From: Arachis hypogaea
Taxonomy: Eukaryota; Streptophyta; Magnoliopsida; Fabales; Fabaceae
NCBI RefSeq assembly: GCF_003086295.3
Contig: NC_092048.1
Span: 66,816,841 to 66,880,840, forward strand
Reading direction: 5' to 3'
DNA: 64,000 bases
This document shows, piece by piece, positions 9,570-22,719 of the stretch (the stretch's first letter is position 1; every line of letters starts with the position of its first letter). The position numbers and the translations under genes are program-made. Under the pieces are notes generated by a model, which ran no database searches, had not been told where the DNA came from, and saw only the letters and a list, made by a program, of their open reading frames with translations.

Positions 9570-11700
9570 TTCGCAGGCTCCTCCGATTTTTTTTTTTTGT
9601 TTTTTTTTTACATTGTGCTTGCCCTCGATCATTAAATGACGCCATCCCGAGGAGGACACCTAAAGGCAAGCCGTAATGGCCTCATCTTCGGCAAGTTCCT
9701 CCGGTTATATTTTTTCGGTTTTTTTCTGTATTTTTTTTTATGTTGTTCTGACCCTCTTTCTTTGAATGACGCTAACTCGAGGAGGACACCTAAAGGCGAG
9801 CCGTAATGGCCTCATCTTCGGCAGCCTCCTCCGGTTTTTTTTTACGTTGTTCTGACCCTCGTTCCTTAAATGACGCTATCCCGAGGAGGACACCTAAAGG
9901 CGAGCCGTAATGGCCTCATCTTCGGCAGGCTCATCCGGTTTTTTTTTTGTTTTTTTTTCCGTTTTTTCTTTAACGTTGTTCTGACCCTCGTTCTTTAAAT
10001 GACGCTATCCCGAGGAGGACACCTAAAGGCGAGCCGTAATGGCCTCATCTTCGGCAGCCTCCTCCGGTTTTTTTTTTACGTTGTTTTGACCCTCGTTCTT
10101 TAAATGACGCTATCCCGAGGAGGACACCAAAAGGTGAGCCGTAATGGCCTCATCTTCGGCAGGCTCATCCGGTTTTTTTTTGGTGTTTTTTTCCGGTTTT
10201 TTCTTTTACGTTGTTCTGACCCTCGTTCTTTAAATGACGCTATCCCGAGGAGGACACCTAAAGGCGAGCCGTAATGGCCTCATCTTCGGCTGGCTCCTCC
10301 ATTTTTTTTTCGGGTTTTTTTTTTAACGTTGTGCTTACCCTCGTTCTTTAAATGACGCTATCCTGAGGAGGACACCTAAAGGTGAGCCGTAATCGCCTCA
10401 TCTTCAGCAGGCTCCTATGTTTTTTTTTTTTTCCGATTTCTTCCTTTTTTTTATACGTTATGCTGACCCTCGTTCTTTAAATGACGCTATCCCGAGGAGG
10501 ATACCTTAAGGCGAGCCGTAATGGCCTCATCTTCGGCAGGCTCATCCTGTTTTTTTTTGTTTTTTTTTTCCGGTTTTTTCTTTAACGTTGTTCTGACCCT
10601 GGTTCTTTAAATGACGCTATCCCGAGGCGGACACCTAAAGGCAAGCCGTAATGGCCTCATCTTCGCAGGCTCCTCCGGTTTTTTTTTTTGTTTTTTTTAC
10701 ATTGTGCTTGCCCTCGATCATTAAATGACGCTATCCCGAGGAGGACACCTAAAGGCAAGCCGTAATGGCCTCATCTTCGGCAGGTTCCTCCGGTTTTATT
10801 TTTTCGGTTTTTTCTGTTTTTTTTTTTTACGTTGTTCTGACCCTCTTTCTTTGAATGACGCTAACTCGAGGAGGACACCTAAAGGAGAGTCGTAATGGCT
10901 CATCTTCGGCAGCCTCCTCCGGTTTTTTTTTACGTTGTTCTGACCCTCGTTCCTTAAATGACGCTATCCCGAGGAGGACACCTAAAGGCGAGCCGTAATG
11001 GCCTCATCTTCGACAGGCTCATCCGTTTTTTTTTTTTTCCGTTTTTTCTTTAACGTTGTTCTGACCGTCGTTCTTTAAATGAGGCTATCCCGAGGAGGAC
11101 ACCTAAAGGCGAGCCGTAATGGCCTCATCTTCGGCAGCCTCCTCCGGTTTTTTTTTTACGTTGTTTTGACCCTCGTTCTTTAAATGACGCTATCCCGAGG
11201 AGGACACCAAAGGTGAGCCGTAATGGCCTCATCTTCGACAGGCTCATCCGGTTTTTTTTTGGTGTTTTTTTCCGGTTTTTTCTTTTACGTTGTTCTGACC
11301 CTCGTTCTTTAAATGACGCTATCCCGAGGAGGACACCTAAAGGCGAGCCGTAATGGCCTCATCTTCGGCTGGCTCCTCCATTTTTTTTTCGGGTTTTTTT
11401 TTTAACGTTGTGCTTACCCTCGTTCTTTAAATGACGCTATCCTGGGGAGGACACCTAAAGGTGAGTCGTAATCGCCTCATCTTCAGCAGGCTCCTATGTT
11501 TTTTTTTTTCCGATTTTTTCCTTTTTTTTTATACGTTATGCTGACCCTCGTTCTTTAAATGACGCTATCCAGAGGAGGATACCTTAAGGCGAGCCGTAAT
11601 GGCCTCATCTTCGGCAGGCTCATCCAGTTTTTTTTTTGTTTTTTTTTTCCGGTTTTTTCTTTAACGTTGTTCTAACCCTCGTTCTTTAAATGACGCTATC
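9570..11700 (+). repeat. Higher-order repeat, 9 monomers (~1.09 kb), two tandem copies
   Basis: A rare monomer with 'cattgtgcttgccctcgatcat' appears at about 9600 and again at about 10690. The following monomers match in order: ggcaggttcctccgg with ttttatttttt and a ttgaatgacgctaactcg start, a ccttaaatg start, ggcaggctcatcc, ggcagcctcctcc, and so on. Each copy has nine monomers over about 1090 bp. The match ends around 11.7 kb, where the next monomer reads ggcatcctcctcc. Confidence 0.8.
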
Positions 11701-14700
11701 CCGAGGAGGACACCTAAAGGCGAGCCGTAATGGCCTCATCTTCGGCATCCTCCTCCGGTTTTTTTTTTTACGTTGTTCTGACCCTCGTTCTTTAAATGAC
11801 GCTATACCGAGGAGGACACCTAAAGGTGAGCCGTAATGGCCTCATCTTCGGCAGGCTCATTCGGTTTTTATTTTGTTTTTTTTCCGGTTTTTTCTTTTAC
11901 GTTGTTCTGACCCTCGTTCTTTAAATGACGGTATCCCGAGGAGGACACCTAAAGGAGAGCCATAATGTCCTCATCTTTGGCAGGCTCCTCCGTTTTTTTT
12001 TTTACGTTGTGCTGACCCTCGTTCTTTAAATGACGTCCCGAGGAGGACACCTAAAGGTGAGCCATAATGGCCTCATCCACGGCAGGCTCCTCCGTTTTTT
12101 TTTTTACGTTGTGCGGACCCTCGTTGTTTACATGACGCTATCCCGAGGGGGATACCTAATGGAGAGCCGTAATGGCCTCATCTTCAGCAGGCTCCTCTTT
12201 TTTTTCCGATTTTTTCCATTTTTTTTTTTACGTTTTGCTGACCCTCGTTGTTTAACTGATGCTATCCTGAGGATGACACCTAAAGGCGAGTCTTAATGGC
12301 CTCATCTTCGGCAGGCTCCTCCCGGTTTTTTTTTTTACGTTGTGCTGACACTCGTTCTTTAAATGATGCTATCCCGAGGAGGACACCAAAAGGCGAGCCG
12401 TAATGACCTCATCTTCGGTAGCCTCCTCTGGTTTTTTTTTTTTTGTTTTTTTTTACGTTGTGCTTGCCCTCGTTCTTTAAATGACGCTATCACGAGGAGG
12501 ACACCTAAAGGTGAGCCGTAATGGCCTCATCTTTGGCAGGCTCATCCGGTTTTTTTTTTGGTGTTTTTTTCCGGTTTTTTCTTTTACGTTGTTCTGACCC
12601 TCGTTCTTTAAATGACGCTATCCCGAGGAGGACACCTAAAGGCGAGCCGTAATGGCCTCATCTTCGGCTGGCTCCTCCGTTTTTTTTTCGGGTTTTTTTT
12701 TTAACGTTGTGCTTACCCTCGTTCTTTAAATGACGCTATCCTGAGGAGGACACCTAAAGGTGAGCCGTAATCGCCTCATCTTCAGCAGGCTCCTATGTTT
12801 TTTTTTCCGATTTTTTCCTTTTTTTTTATACGTTATGCTGACCCTCGTTCTTTAAATGATGCTATCTCGAGGAGGACACCTTAAGGCGAGCCGTAATGGC
12901 CTTATCTTCGGCAGGCTCATCCGGTTTTTTTTTTTGTTTTTTTTTTCGGTTTTTTCTTTAACGTTGTTCTGACCCTCGTTCTTTAAATGAAGCTATCCCG
13001 AGGAGGATACCTAAAGGCGAGCCGTAATGGCCTCATCTTCGGCAGCCTCCTCCGGTTTTTTTCAGGGTTTTTTTTTTAAAGTTGTGCTGACCCTCGTTCT
13101 TTAAATGACGCTATCCTGAGTCGAACACCTAAAGGCGAGCCGTAATCGCCTCATCTTCAGCGGGCTCCTCCATTTTATTTCCGGTTTTTCCTTTTTTTTA
13201 CTACGTTGTGCTGACCCTCGTTCATTAAATGATGCTATCGCGAGGAGGACACCTAAAGACGAGCCGTAATGGCCTCATCTTTGGCAGGCTCCTCCGTTTT
13301 TTTTTTTTACGTTGTGCTGACCCTCGTTCTTTACATGACGCTATCCCGAGGGGGACACCTAAAGGCGAGCCGTAATGGCCTCATCTTCGGCAGGCTCCTC
13401 CGATTTTTTTTTACGTTGTGCTGACCCTCGTTCTTTACATGACGCTATCCTGAGGGGGATACCTAAAGGAGAGCCGTAATGGCCTCATCTTCTGCAGGAT
13501 CCTCTTTTTTTCCTATTTTTTCCATTTTTTTCTTACGTTTTGCTGACCTTCGTTCTTTAAGTGATGCTCTCCTGAGGAGGACACCTAAAGGCGAGCCTTA
13601 ATGGCCTCATCTTCAGCAGGCTCCTCCCGGTATTTTTTTACGTTGTGCTGACCCTCGTTCTTTAAATGACGCTATCCCGAGGAGGACACCTAAAGGCGAG
13701 CCGTAATGGCCTCATCTTCGCAGGCTCCTCCGGTTTTTTTTTTTTTGGTTTTTTTTTTACGTTGTGCTTGCCCTCGTTCTTTAAATGACGCTATCCCGAG
13801 GAGGACACCTAAAGGTGAGCCGTAATGGCCTCATCTTCGGCAGGTTCCTCCGGTTTTATTTTTTCGGTTCTTTTCTATTTTGTTTTTTACGTTGTGCTTG
13901 CCCTCGTTCTTTAAATGACGCTATCCCGAGGAGGACACCTAAAGGTGAGCCGTAATGGCCTCATCTTCGGCAGGCTCTTCCGGTTTTTTTTCCAGTTTTT
14001 TTTTTACGTTGTTCTGACCCTCGTTCTTTAAATGACGCTATCCCGAGGAGGACACCTAAAGGCGAGCCGTAATGGCCTCATCCTCGGCAGGCTCATCCGG
14101 TTTTTTTTTGTTTTTCAATGGTTTTTTCTTTAACGTTGTTCTGACCCTCGTTCTTTAAATGACGCTATCCCGAGGAGGACACCTAAAGGCGAGCCGTAAT
14201 GTCCTCATCTTCGGCAGGCTTCTCCGATTTTTTTTTTTGTTTTTTTTTTTACGTTGTGCTTGCCCTCGTTCTTTAATGACGTTATCCCGAGGAGGACACC
14301 TAAAGGCGAGCTGTAATGGCCTCATCTTCGGCAGCCTCCTCTGGTTTTTTTTTTACGTTGTTCTGACTCTCGTTCTTTAAATGACGCTATCCCGAGGAGG
14401 ACACCTATAGGCGAGCCGTAATGGTCTCATCTTCGGCAGGCTCATCTGGTTTTTTTTTTGGTGTTTTTTTCCGGTTTTTTCTTTTACGTTGTTCTGACCC
14501 TCGTTCTTTAAATGACGCTATCCCGAGGAGGACACCTAAAGGCGAGCCGTAATGGCCTCATCTTCGGCTGGCTCCTCCGTTTTTTTTTCGGGTTTTTTTT
14601 TTTAACGTTGTGCTTACCCTCGTTCTTTAAATGACGCTATCCTGAGGAGGACACCTAAAGGTGAGCCGTAATCGCCTCATCTTCAGCAGGCTCCTATGTT

Positions 14701-16889
14701 TTTTTTTTCCGATTTTTTCCTTTTTTTTATACGTTATGCTGACCCTCGTTCTTTAAATGATGCTATCTCGAGGAGGATACCTTAAGGCGAGCCGTAATGG
14801 CCTTATCTTCGGCAGCTCATCCGGTTTTTTTTTTTGTTTCTTTTCCGGTTTTTTCTTTTACGTTGTTCTGACCCTCGTTCTTTAAATGACGCTATCCCGA
14901 GGAGGACACCTAAAGGCAAGCCGTAATGGCCTCATCTTCGGCTGGCTCCTCCATTTTTTTTAGGGTATTTTTTTTAACGTTGTGCTGACCCTCGTTCTTT
15001 AAATGACGCTATCCTGAGGAAAACATCTAAAGGCGAGCCGTAATCGCCTCATCTTCAGCGGGCTCCTCCATTTTTTTCCTGTTTTTCCATTTTTTTTACT
15101 ACGTTGTGCTGACCCTCCTTCATTAAATGACGCTATCCGAGGAGGACACCTAAAGGCGAGCCGTAATGGCCTCATCTTCAGCAGGCTCCTCCGATTTTTT
15201 TTTTTTACGTTGTGCTGACCCTCATTCTTTACATGACGCTATCCTGAGGGGGATACCTAAAGGAGAGCCGTAATGGCCTCATCTTCAGCGGGCTCCTCTT
15301 TTTATCCGATTTTTTCCGTTTTTTTTCTTACGTTTTGCTGACCCTCGTTCTTTAAGTGATGCTATCCCGAGGAGGACACCTAAAGGCGAGCCTTAATGGC
15401 CTCATCTTCGGCAGGCTCCTCCCAGTATTTTTTTACGTTGTGCTGACCCTCGTTCTTTAAATGACGCTATCCTGAGGAGGAAACCTAAAGGCGAGCCGTA
15501 ATGGCTTCATCATCGGCAGGCTCTTCCGGTTTTTTTTCCAGTTTTTTTTTACGTTGTGCTGACCCTCGTTCTTTAAATGATGCAATCCCGAGGAGGACAC
15601 CTAAAGGAGAGCCGTAATGGCCTCATCTTCGACAAGCTCCTCCGGTTTTTTTCCAGTTTTTTTACGTTGTTCTGACCCTCGTTCTTTAAATGACGCTATC
15701 CCGAGGAGGACACCTAAAGGCGAGCCGTAATGGCCTCATCTTCGGCAGGCTCATCCGTTTTTTTTTATTTTTTTCTGGTTTTTTCTTTAACGTTGTTCTG
15801 ACCCTCGTTCTTTAAATGACGTTAAATCGAGGAGGACACCTAAAGGCGAGCCGTAATGACCTCATCTTCGGCTGGCTCCTCCATTTTTTTTGGGGTATTT
15901 TTTTTAACGTTGTGCTGACCCTCGTTCTTTAAATGACGCTATCCTGAGGAGGACACCTAAAGGCAAGCCGTAATGGTCTCATCTTCGGCTGGCTCCTCCA
16001 TTTTTTTTGGGGTATTTTTTTTAACGTTGTGCTGACCCTCGTTCTTTAAATGACGCTATCCTGAGGAAAACACCTAAAGGCGAGCCGTAATGGCCTCATC
16101 TTCAGCTGCCTCCTCTGGTTTTTTTTTTACGTTGTTCTGACCCTCGTTCTTTAAATGACGCTATCCCGAGGAGGACACCTATATGCGAGCCGTATTGGCC
16201 TCATCTTCGGCAGGCTCATCCGGTTTTTTTTTGTGTTTTTTTTCGGTTTTTTCTTTTACGTTGTTCTGACCCTCGTTCTTTAAATGACGCTATCCCGAGG
16301 AGGACACCTAAAGGCGAGCCGTAATGGCCTCATCTTCGGCTGTCACCTCCGTTTTTTTTTCGGGTTTTTTTTTTAACGTTGTGCTTACCCTCGTTCTTTA
16401 AATGACGCTATCCTGAGGAGGACACCTAAAGGTGAGCCGTAATTGCCTCATCTTCAGCAGGCTCCTATGTTTTTTTTTTCCGATTTTTTCCTTTTTTTAT
16501 ACGTTATGCTGACCCTCGTTCTTTAAATGATGCTATCCTGAGGAGGATACCTTAAGGCGAGCCGTAATGGCCTCATCTTCGGCAGGCTCATCCGGTTTTT
16601 TTTTTGTTTTTTTTTGTTTTTTTTCCGGTTTTTTCTTTTACGTTGTTCTGACCCTCGTTCTTTAAATGACGCTATCCCGAGGAGGACACCTAAAGGCAAG
16701 CCGTAATGGTCTCATCTTCGGCTGGCTCTTCCATTTTTTTTGGGGTATTTTTTTTAACGTTGTGCTGACCCTCGTTCTTTAAATGACGCTATCCTGAGGA
16801 AAACACCTAAAGGCGAGCCGTAATGGCCTCATCTTCGGCAGCCTCCTCTGGTTTTTTTTTTACGTTGTTCTGACCCTCGTTCTTTAAAT

Positions 16890-19800
16890 GACGCTATCCC
16901 GAGGAGGACACCTATAGGCGAGCCGTAATGGCCTCATCTTCGGCAGGCTCATCCGGTTTTTTTTTTTGGTGTTTTTTTCCGATTTTTTCTTTTACGTTGT
17001 TCTGACCCTCGTTCTTTAAATGACGCTATCCCGAGGAGGACACCTAAAGGCGAGCCGTAATGGCCTCATCTTCGGCTGGCTCCTCCGTTTTTTTTTTCGG
17101 GTTTTTTTTTTAACGTTGTGCTTACCCTCGTTCTTTAAATGACGCTATCCTGATGAGGACACCTAAAGGTGAGTCGTTATTGCCTCATCTTCAGCAGGCT
17201 TCTATGTTTTTTTTTTTCCAATTTTTTCCTTTTTTTTATACGTTATGCTGACCCTCGTTCTTTAAATGATGCTATCCTGAGGAGGATACCTTAAGGCGAG
17301 CCATAATGGCCTCATCTTCGGCAGGCTCATCCGGTTTTTTTTTTGTTTTTTTTTTCCGGTTTTTTCTTTTACGTTGTTCTGACCCTCGTTCTTTAAATGA
17401 CGCTATCCCAAGGAGGACACCTAAAGGCAAGCCGTAATGGCCTCATCTTCGGCTGACTCCTCCATTTTTTTTAGGGTATTTTTTTTAACGTTGTGCTGAC
17501 CCTCGTTCTTTAAATGACGCTATCCTGAGGAAAACACCTAAAGGCGAGCCGTAATCGCCTCATCTTCAGCGGGCTCCTCCATTTTTTTCCTGTTTTTCCA
17601 TTTTTTTTACTACGTTGTGCTGACCCTCGTTCATTAAATGACGCTATCCGAGGAGAACACCTAAAGGCGAGCCGTAATGGCCTCATCTTCGGCAGGCTCC
17701 TCCGATTTTTTTTTTACGTTGTGCTGACCCTCATTCTTTACATGACGCTATCCTGAGGGGGATACCTAAAGGAGAGCCGTAATCGCCTCATCTTCAGCGG
17801 GCTCCTCTTTTTATCCTATTTTTTCCGTTTTTTTTCTTACGTCTTGCTGACCCTCGTTCTTTAAGTGATGCTATCCCGAGGAGGACACCTAAAGGCGAGC
17901 CTTAATCGCCTCATCTTCGGCAGGCTCCTCCCGGTATTTTTTTACGTTGTGCTGACCCTCGTTCTTTAAATGACGCTATCCTGAGGAGGAAACCTAAAGG
18001 CGAGCCGTAATGGCCTCATCTTCGGCAGGCTCTTCCGGTTTTTTTTCCAGTTTTTTTTTACGTTGTGCTGACCCTCGTTCTTTAAATGATGCTATCCCGA
18101 GGAAGACACCTAAAGGCGAGCCGTAATGGCCTCATCTTCGACAAGCTCCTCCGGTTTTTTTCCAGTTTTTTTACGTTGTTCTGACCCTCGTTCTTTAAAT
18201 GACGCTATCCCGAGGAGGACACCTAGAGGCGAGCCGTAATGGCCTCATCTTCGGCTGTCACCTCCGTTTTTTTTTCGGGTTTTTTTTTAACGTTGTGCTT
18301 ACCCTCGTTCTTTAATTGACGCTATCCTGAGGAGGACACCTAAAGGTGAGCCGTAATTGCCTCATCTTCAGCAGGCTCCTATGTTTTTTTTTCCGATTTT
18401 TTCCTTTTTTTTATACGTTATGCTGACCCTCGTTCTTTAAATGATGCTATCCTGAGGAGGATACCTTAAGGCGAGCCGTAATGGCCTCATCTTCGGCAGG
18501 CTCATCCGGTTTTTTTTTTGTTTTTTTTCCGGTTTTTTCTTTTACGTTGTTCTGACCCTCGTTCTTTAAATGACGCTATCCCGAGGAGGACACCTAAAGG
18601 CAAGCCGTAATGGTCTCATCTTCGGCTGGCTCCTCCATTTTTTTTGGGGTATTTTTTTAACGTTGTGCTGACCCTCGTTCTTTAAATGACGCTATCCTGA
18701 GGAAAACACCTAAAGGCGAGCCGTAATGGCCTCATCTTCGGCAGCCTCCTCTGGTTTTTTTTTTACGTTGTTCTGACCCTCGTTCTTTAAATGACGCTAT
18801 CCCGAGGAGGACACCTAAAGGCGAGCCGTAATGGCCTCATCTTCGGCTGTCACCTCCGTTTTTTTTTCGGGTTTTTTTTTAACGTTGTGCTTACCCTCGT
18901 TCTTTAAATGACGCTATCCTGAGGAGGACACCTAAAGGTGAGCCGTAATTGCCTCATCTTCAGCAGGCTCCTATGTTTTTTTTTTCCGATTTTTTCCTTT
19001 TTTTTATACGTTATGCTGACCCTCGTTCTTTAAATGATGCTATCCTGAGGAGGATACCTTAAGGCGAGCCGTAATGGCCTCATCTTCGGCAGGCTCATCC
19101 GGTTTTTTTTTTGTTTTTTTTCCGGTTTTTTCTTTTACGTTGTTCTGACCCTCGTTCTTTAAATGACGCTATCCCGAGGAGGACACCTAAAGGCAAGCCG
19201 TAATGGTCTCATCTTCGGCTGGCTCCTCCATTTTTTTTGGGGTATTTTTTTTAACGTTGTGCTGACCCTCGTTCTTTAAATGACGCTATCCTGAGGAAAA
19301 CACCTAAAGGCGAGCCGTAATGGCCTCATCTTCGGCAGCCTCCTCTGGTTTTTTTTTTACGTTGTTCTGACCCTCGTTCTTTAAATGACGCTATCCCGAG
19401 GAGGACACCTAAAGGCGAGCCGTAATGGCCTCATCTTCGGCTGTCACCTCCGTTTTTTTTCGGGTTTTTTTTTTAACGTTGTGCTTACCCTCGTTCTTTA
19501 AATGACGCTATCCTGAGGAGGACACCTAAAGGTGAGCCGTAATTGCCTCATCTTCAGCAGGCTCCTATGTTTTTTTTTTCCGATTTTTTCCTTTTTTTTA
19601 TACGTTATGCTGACCCTCGTTCTTTAAATGATGCTATCCTGAGGAGGATACCTTAAGGCGAGCCGTAATGGCCTCATCTTCGGCAGGCTCATCCGGTTTT
19701 TTTTTTGTTTTTTTCCGGTTTTTCTTTTACGTTGTTCTGACCCTCGTTCTTTAAATGACGCTATCCCGAGGAGGACACCTAAAGGCAAGCCGTAATGGTC

Positions 19801-21150
19801 TCATCTTCGGCTGGCTCCTCCATTTTTTTTGGGGTATTTTTTTTAACGTTGTGCTGACCCTCGTTCTTTAAATGACGCTATCCTGAGGAAAACACCTAAA
19901 GGCGAGCCGTAATGGCCTCATCTTCGGCAGCCTCCTCTGGTTTTTTTTTACGTTGTTCTGACCCTCGTTCTTTAAATGACGCTATCCCGAGGAGGACACC
20001 TATAGGCGAGCCGTAATGGCCTCATCTTCGGCAGGCTCATCCGGTTTTTTTTTTTGGTGTTTTTTTCCGGTTTTTTCTTTTACGTTGTTCTGACCCTCGT
20101 TCTTTAAATGACGCTATCCCGAGGAGGACACCTAAAGGCGAGCCGTAATGGCCTCATCTTCGGCTGGCTCCTCCGTTTTTTTTTTCGGGTTTTTTTTTTA
20201 ACGTTGTGCTTACCCTCGTTCTTTAAATGACGCTATCCTGATGAGGACACCTAAAGGTGAGCCGTTATTGCCTCATCTTCAGCAGGCTCCTATGTTTTTT
20301 TTTTTTTTCGATTTTTTCCTTTTTTTTATACGTTATGCTGACCCTCGTTCTTTAAATGATGTTATCCTGAGGAGGATACCTTAAGGCGAGCCATAATGGC
20401 CTCATCTTCGGCAGGCTCATCCGGTTTTTTTTTTTGTTTTTTTTCCGGTTTTTTCTTTACGTTGTTCTGACCCTCGTTCTTTAAATGACGCTATCCCGAG
20501 GAGGACACCTAAAGGCGAGCCGTAATCGCCTCATCTTCAGCGGGCTCCTCCATTTTTTTCCTGTTTTTTCCATTTTTTTTTACTACGTTGTGCTGACCCT
20601 CGTTCATTAAATGACGCTATCCGAGGAGAACACTAAAGGCGAGCCGTAATGGCCTCATCTTCGGCAGGCTCTCCGATTTTTTTTTACGTTGTGCTGACCT
20701 CATTCTTTACATGACGCTATCCTGAGGGGGATACCTAAAGGAGAGCCGTAATCGCCTCATCTTCAGCGGGCTCCTCTTTTTATCCTATTTTTTCCGTTTT
20801 TTTTCTTACGTTTTGCTGACCCTCGTTCTTTAAGTGATGCTATCCCGAGGAGGACACCTAAAGGTGAGCCTTAATCGCCTCATCTTCGGCAGGCTCCTCC
20901 CGGTATTTTTTTACGTTGTGCTGCCCTCGTTCTTTAAATGACGCTATCCTGAGGAGGAAACCTAAAGGCGAGCCGTAATGGCCTCATCTTCGGCAGGCTC
21001 TTCCGGTTTTTTTTTCCAGTTTTTTTTTACGTTGTGCTGACCCTCGTTCTTTAAATGATGCTATCCCGAGGAGGACACCTAAAGGCGAGCCGTAATGGCC
21101 TCATCTTCGACAAGCTCCACCGGTTTTTTTCCAATTTTTTTACGTTGTTC
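16890..21150 (+). repeat. Segmental duplication within the satellite, ~3.09 kb offset
   Basis: The block beginning with the unusual 'cctataggcgagcc' monomer at about 16.9 kb recurs at about 19.99 kb. Shared rare variants follow, such as 'atcctgatgagg' at 17151 and 20239 (offset 3088), then agcgggctcctcc, the 'ggagagccgtaatcgcc' monomer, ctcttccgg with ccag, and the gacaagctcc monomer (about 18,140 and 21,110). The right copy lacks one monomer (gctgactcctcc, 17.45 kb). The 5-monomer units at 18.25-19.44 kb lie between the two copies. Confidence 0.75.
18252..19985 (+). repeat. Higher-order repeat, 5 monomers (~593 bp), about three copies
   Basis: The variant monomer 'cttcggctgtcacctccg' occurs at about 18252, 18844 and 19439, steps of 592 and 595 bp. 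Each step has the same five monomers in order: tgtcacctcc, agcaggctcctatg, ggcaggctcatccgg, ggctggctcctcc with a 'ttggggta' linker, and ggcagcctcctctgg. Copies differ mainly by one or two T in the linkers, so the amplification looks recent. A single further copy of the marker monomer lies at 16339. Confidence 0.85.
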
Positions 21151-22719
21151 TGACCCTCGTTCTTTAAATGACGCTATCCGAGGAGGACACCTAAAGGCGA
21201 GCCGTAATGGCCTCATCTTCGGCTGGCTCCTCCGTTTTTTTTTCGGGTTTTTTTTTTTAACGTTGTGCTTACCCTCGTTCTTTAAATGACGCTATCCTGA
21301 GGAGGACACCTAAAGGTGAGCCGTAATCGCCTCATCTTCAGCAGGCTCCTATGTTTTTTTTTTCCGATTTTTTCCTTTTTTTATACGTTATGCTGACCCT
21401 CGTTCTTTAAATGATGATATCCCGAGGAGGATACCTTAAGGCGAGCCGTAATGGCCTCATCTTCGGCAGGCTCATCCGGTTTTTTTTTTGTTTTTTTTCC
21501 GGTTTTTTCTTTTACGTTGTTCTGACCCTTGTTCTTTAAATGACGCTATCCCGAGGAGGACACCTAAAGGCAAGCCGTAATGGCCTCATCTTCGGCTGGC
21601 TCCTCCATTTTTTTTAGGGTATTTTTTTTTAACGTTGTGCTGACCCTCGTTCTTTAAATGATGCTATCCTGAGGAAAACACCTAAAGGCGAGCCGTAATC
21701 GCCTCATCTTCAGCGGGCTCCTCCATTTTTTTCCTGTTTTTCCGTTTTTTTTACTACGTTGTGCTGACCCTCGTTCATTAAATGACGCTATCCGAGGAGG
21801 ACACCTAAAGGCGAGCCGTAATGGCCTCATCTTCGGCAGGCTCCTCCGATTTTTTTTTTTACGTTGTGCTGATCCTCATTCTTTACATGACGCTATCCTG
21901 AGGGGGATACCTAAAGGAGAGCCGTAATGGCCTCATCTTCAGCGGGCTCCTCTTTTTATCCTATTTTTTCCGTTTTTTTTCTTACGTTTTGCTGACCCTC
22001 GTTCTTTAAGTGATGCTATCCCGAGGAGGACACCTAAAGGCGAGCCTTAATGGCCTCATCTTCGGCAGGATCCTCCCGGTATTTTTTTACGTTGTGCTGA
22101 CCCTCGTTCTTTAAATGAGGCTATCCTGAGGAGGAAACCTAAAGGCGAGCCGTAATGGCCTCATCTTCGGCAGGCTCTTCCGGTTTTTTTTTTTTTGTTT
22201 TTTTTCCGGTTTTTTCTTTTACGTTGTTCTGACCCTCGTTCTTTAAATGACGCTATCCGAGGAGGACACCTAAAGGCAAGCCGTAATGGCCTCATCTTCG
22301 GCTGGCTCCTCCATTTTTTTTAGGGTATTTTTTTTAACATTGTGCTGACCCTCGTTCTTTAAATGACGCCATCCTGAGGAAAACACCTAAAGGCGAGCCG
22401 TAATCGCCTCATCTTCAGCGGGCTCCTCCATTTTTTTTCCTGTTTTTCCATTTTTTTTACTACGTTGTGCTGACCCTCGTTCATTAAATGACGCTATCCG
22501 AGGAGGACACCTAAAGGCGAGCCGTAATGGCCTCATCTTCGGCAGGCTCCTCCGATTTTTTTTTTTACGTTGTGCTGACCCTCATTCTTTACATGACGCT
22601 ATCCTGAGGGGATACCTAAAGGAGAGCCGTAATGGCCTCATCTTCAGCGGGCTCCTCTTTTTATCCTATTTTTTTCCGTTTTTTTTCTTACGTTTTGCTG
22701 ACCCTCGTTCTTTAAGTGA

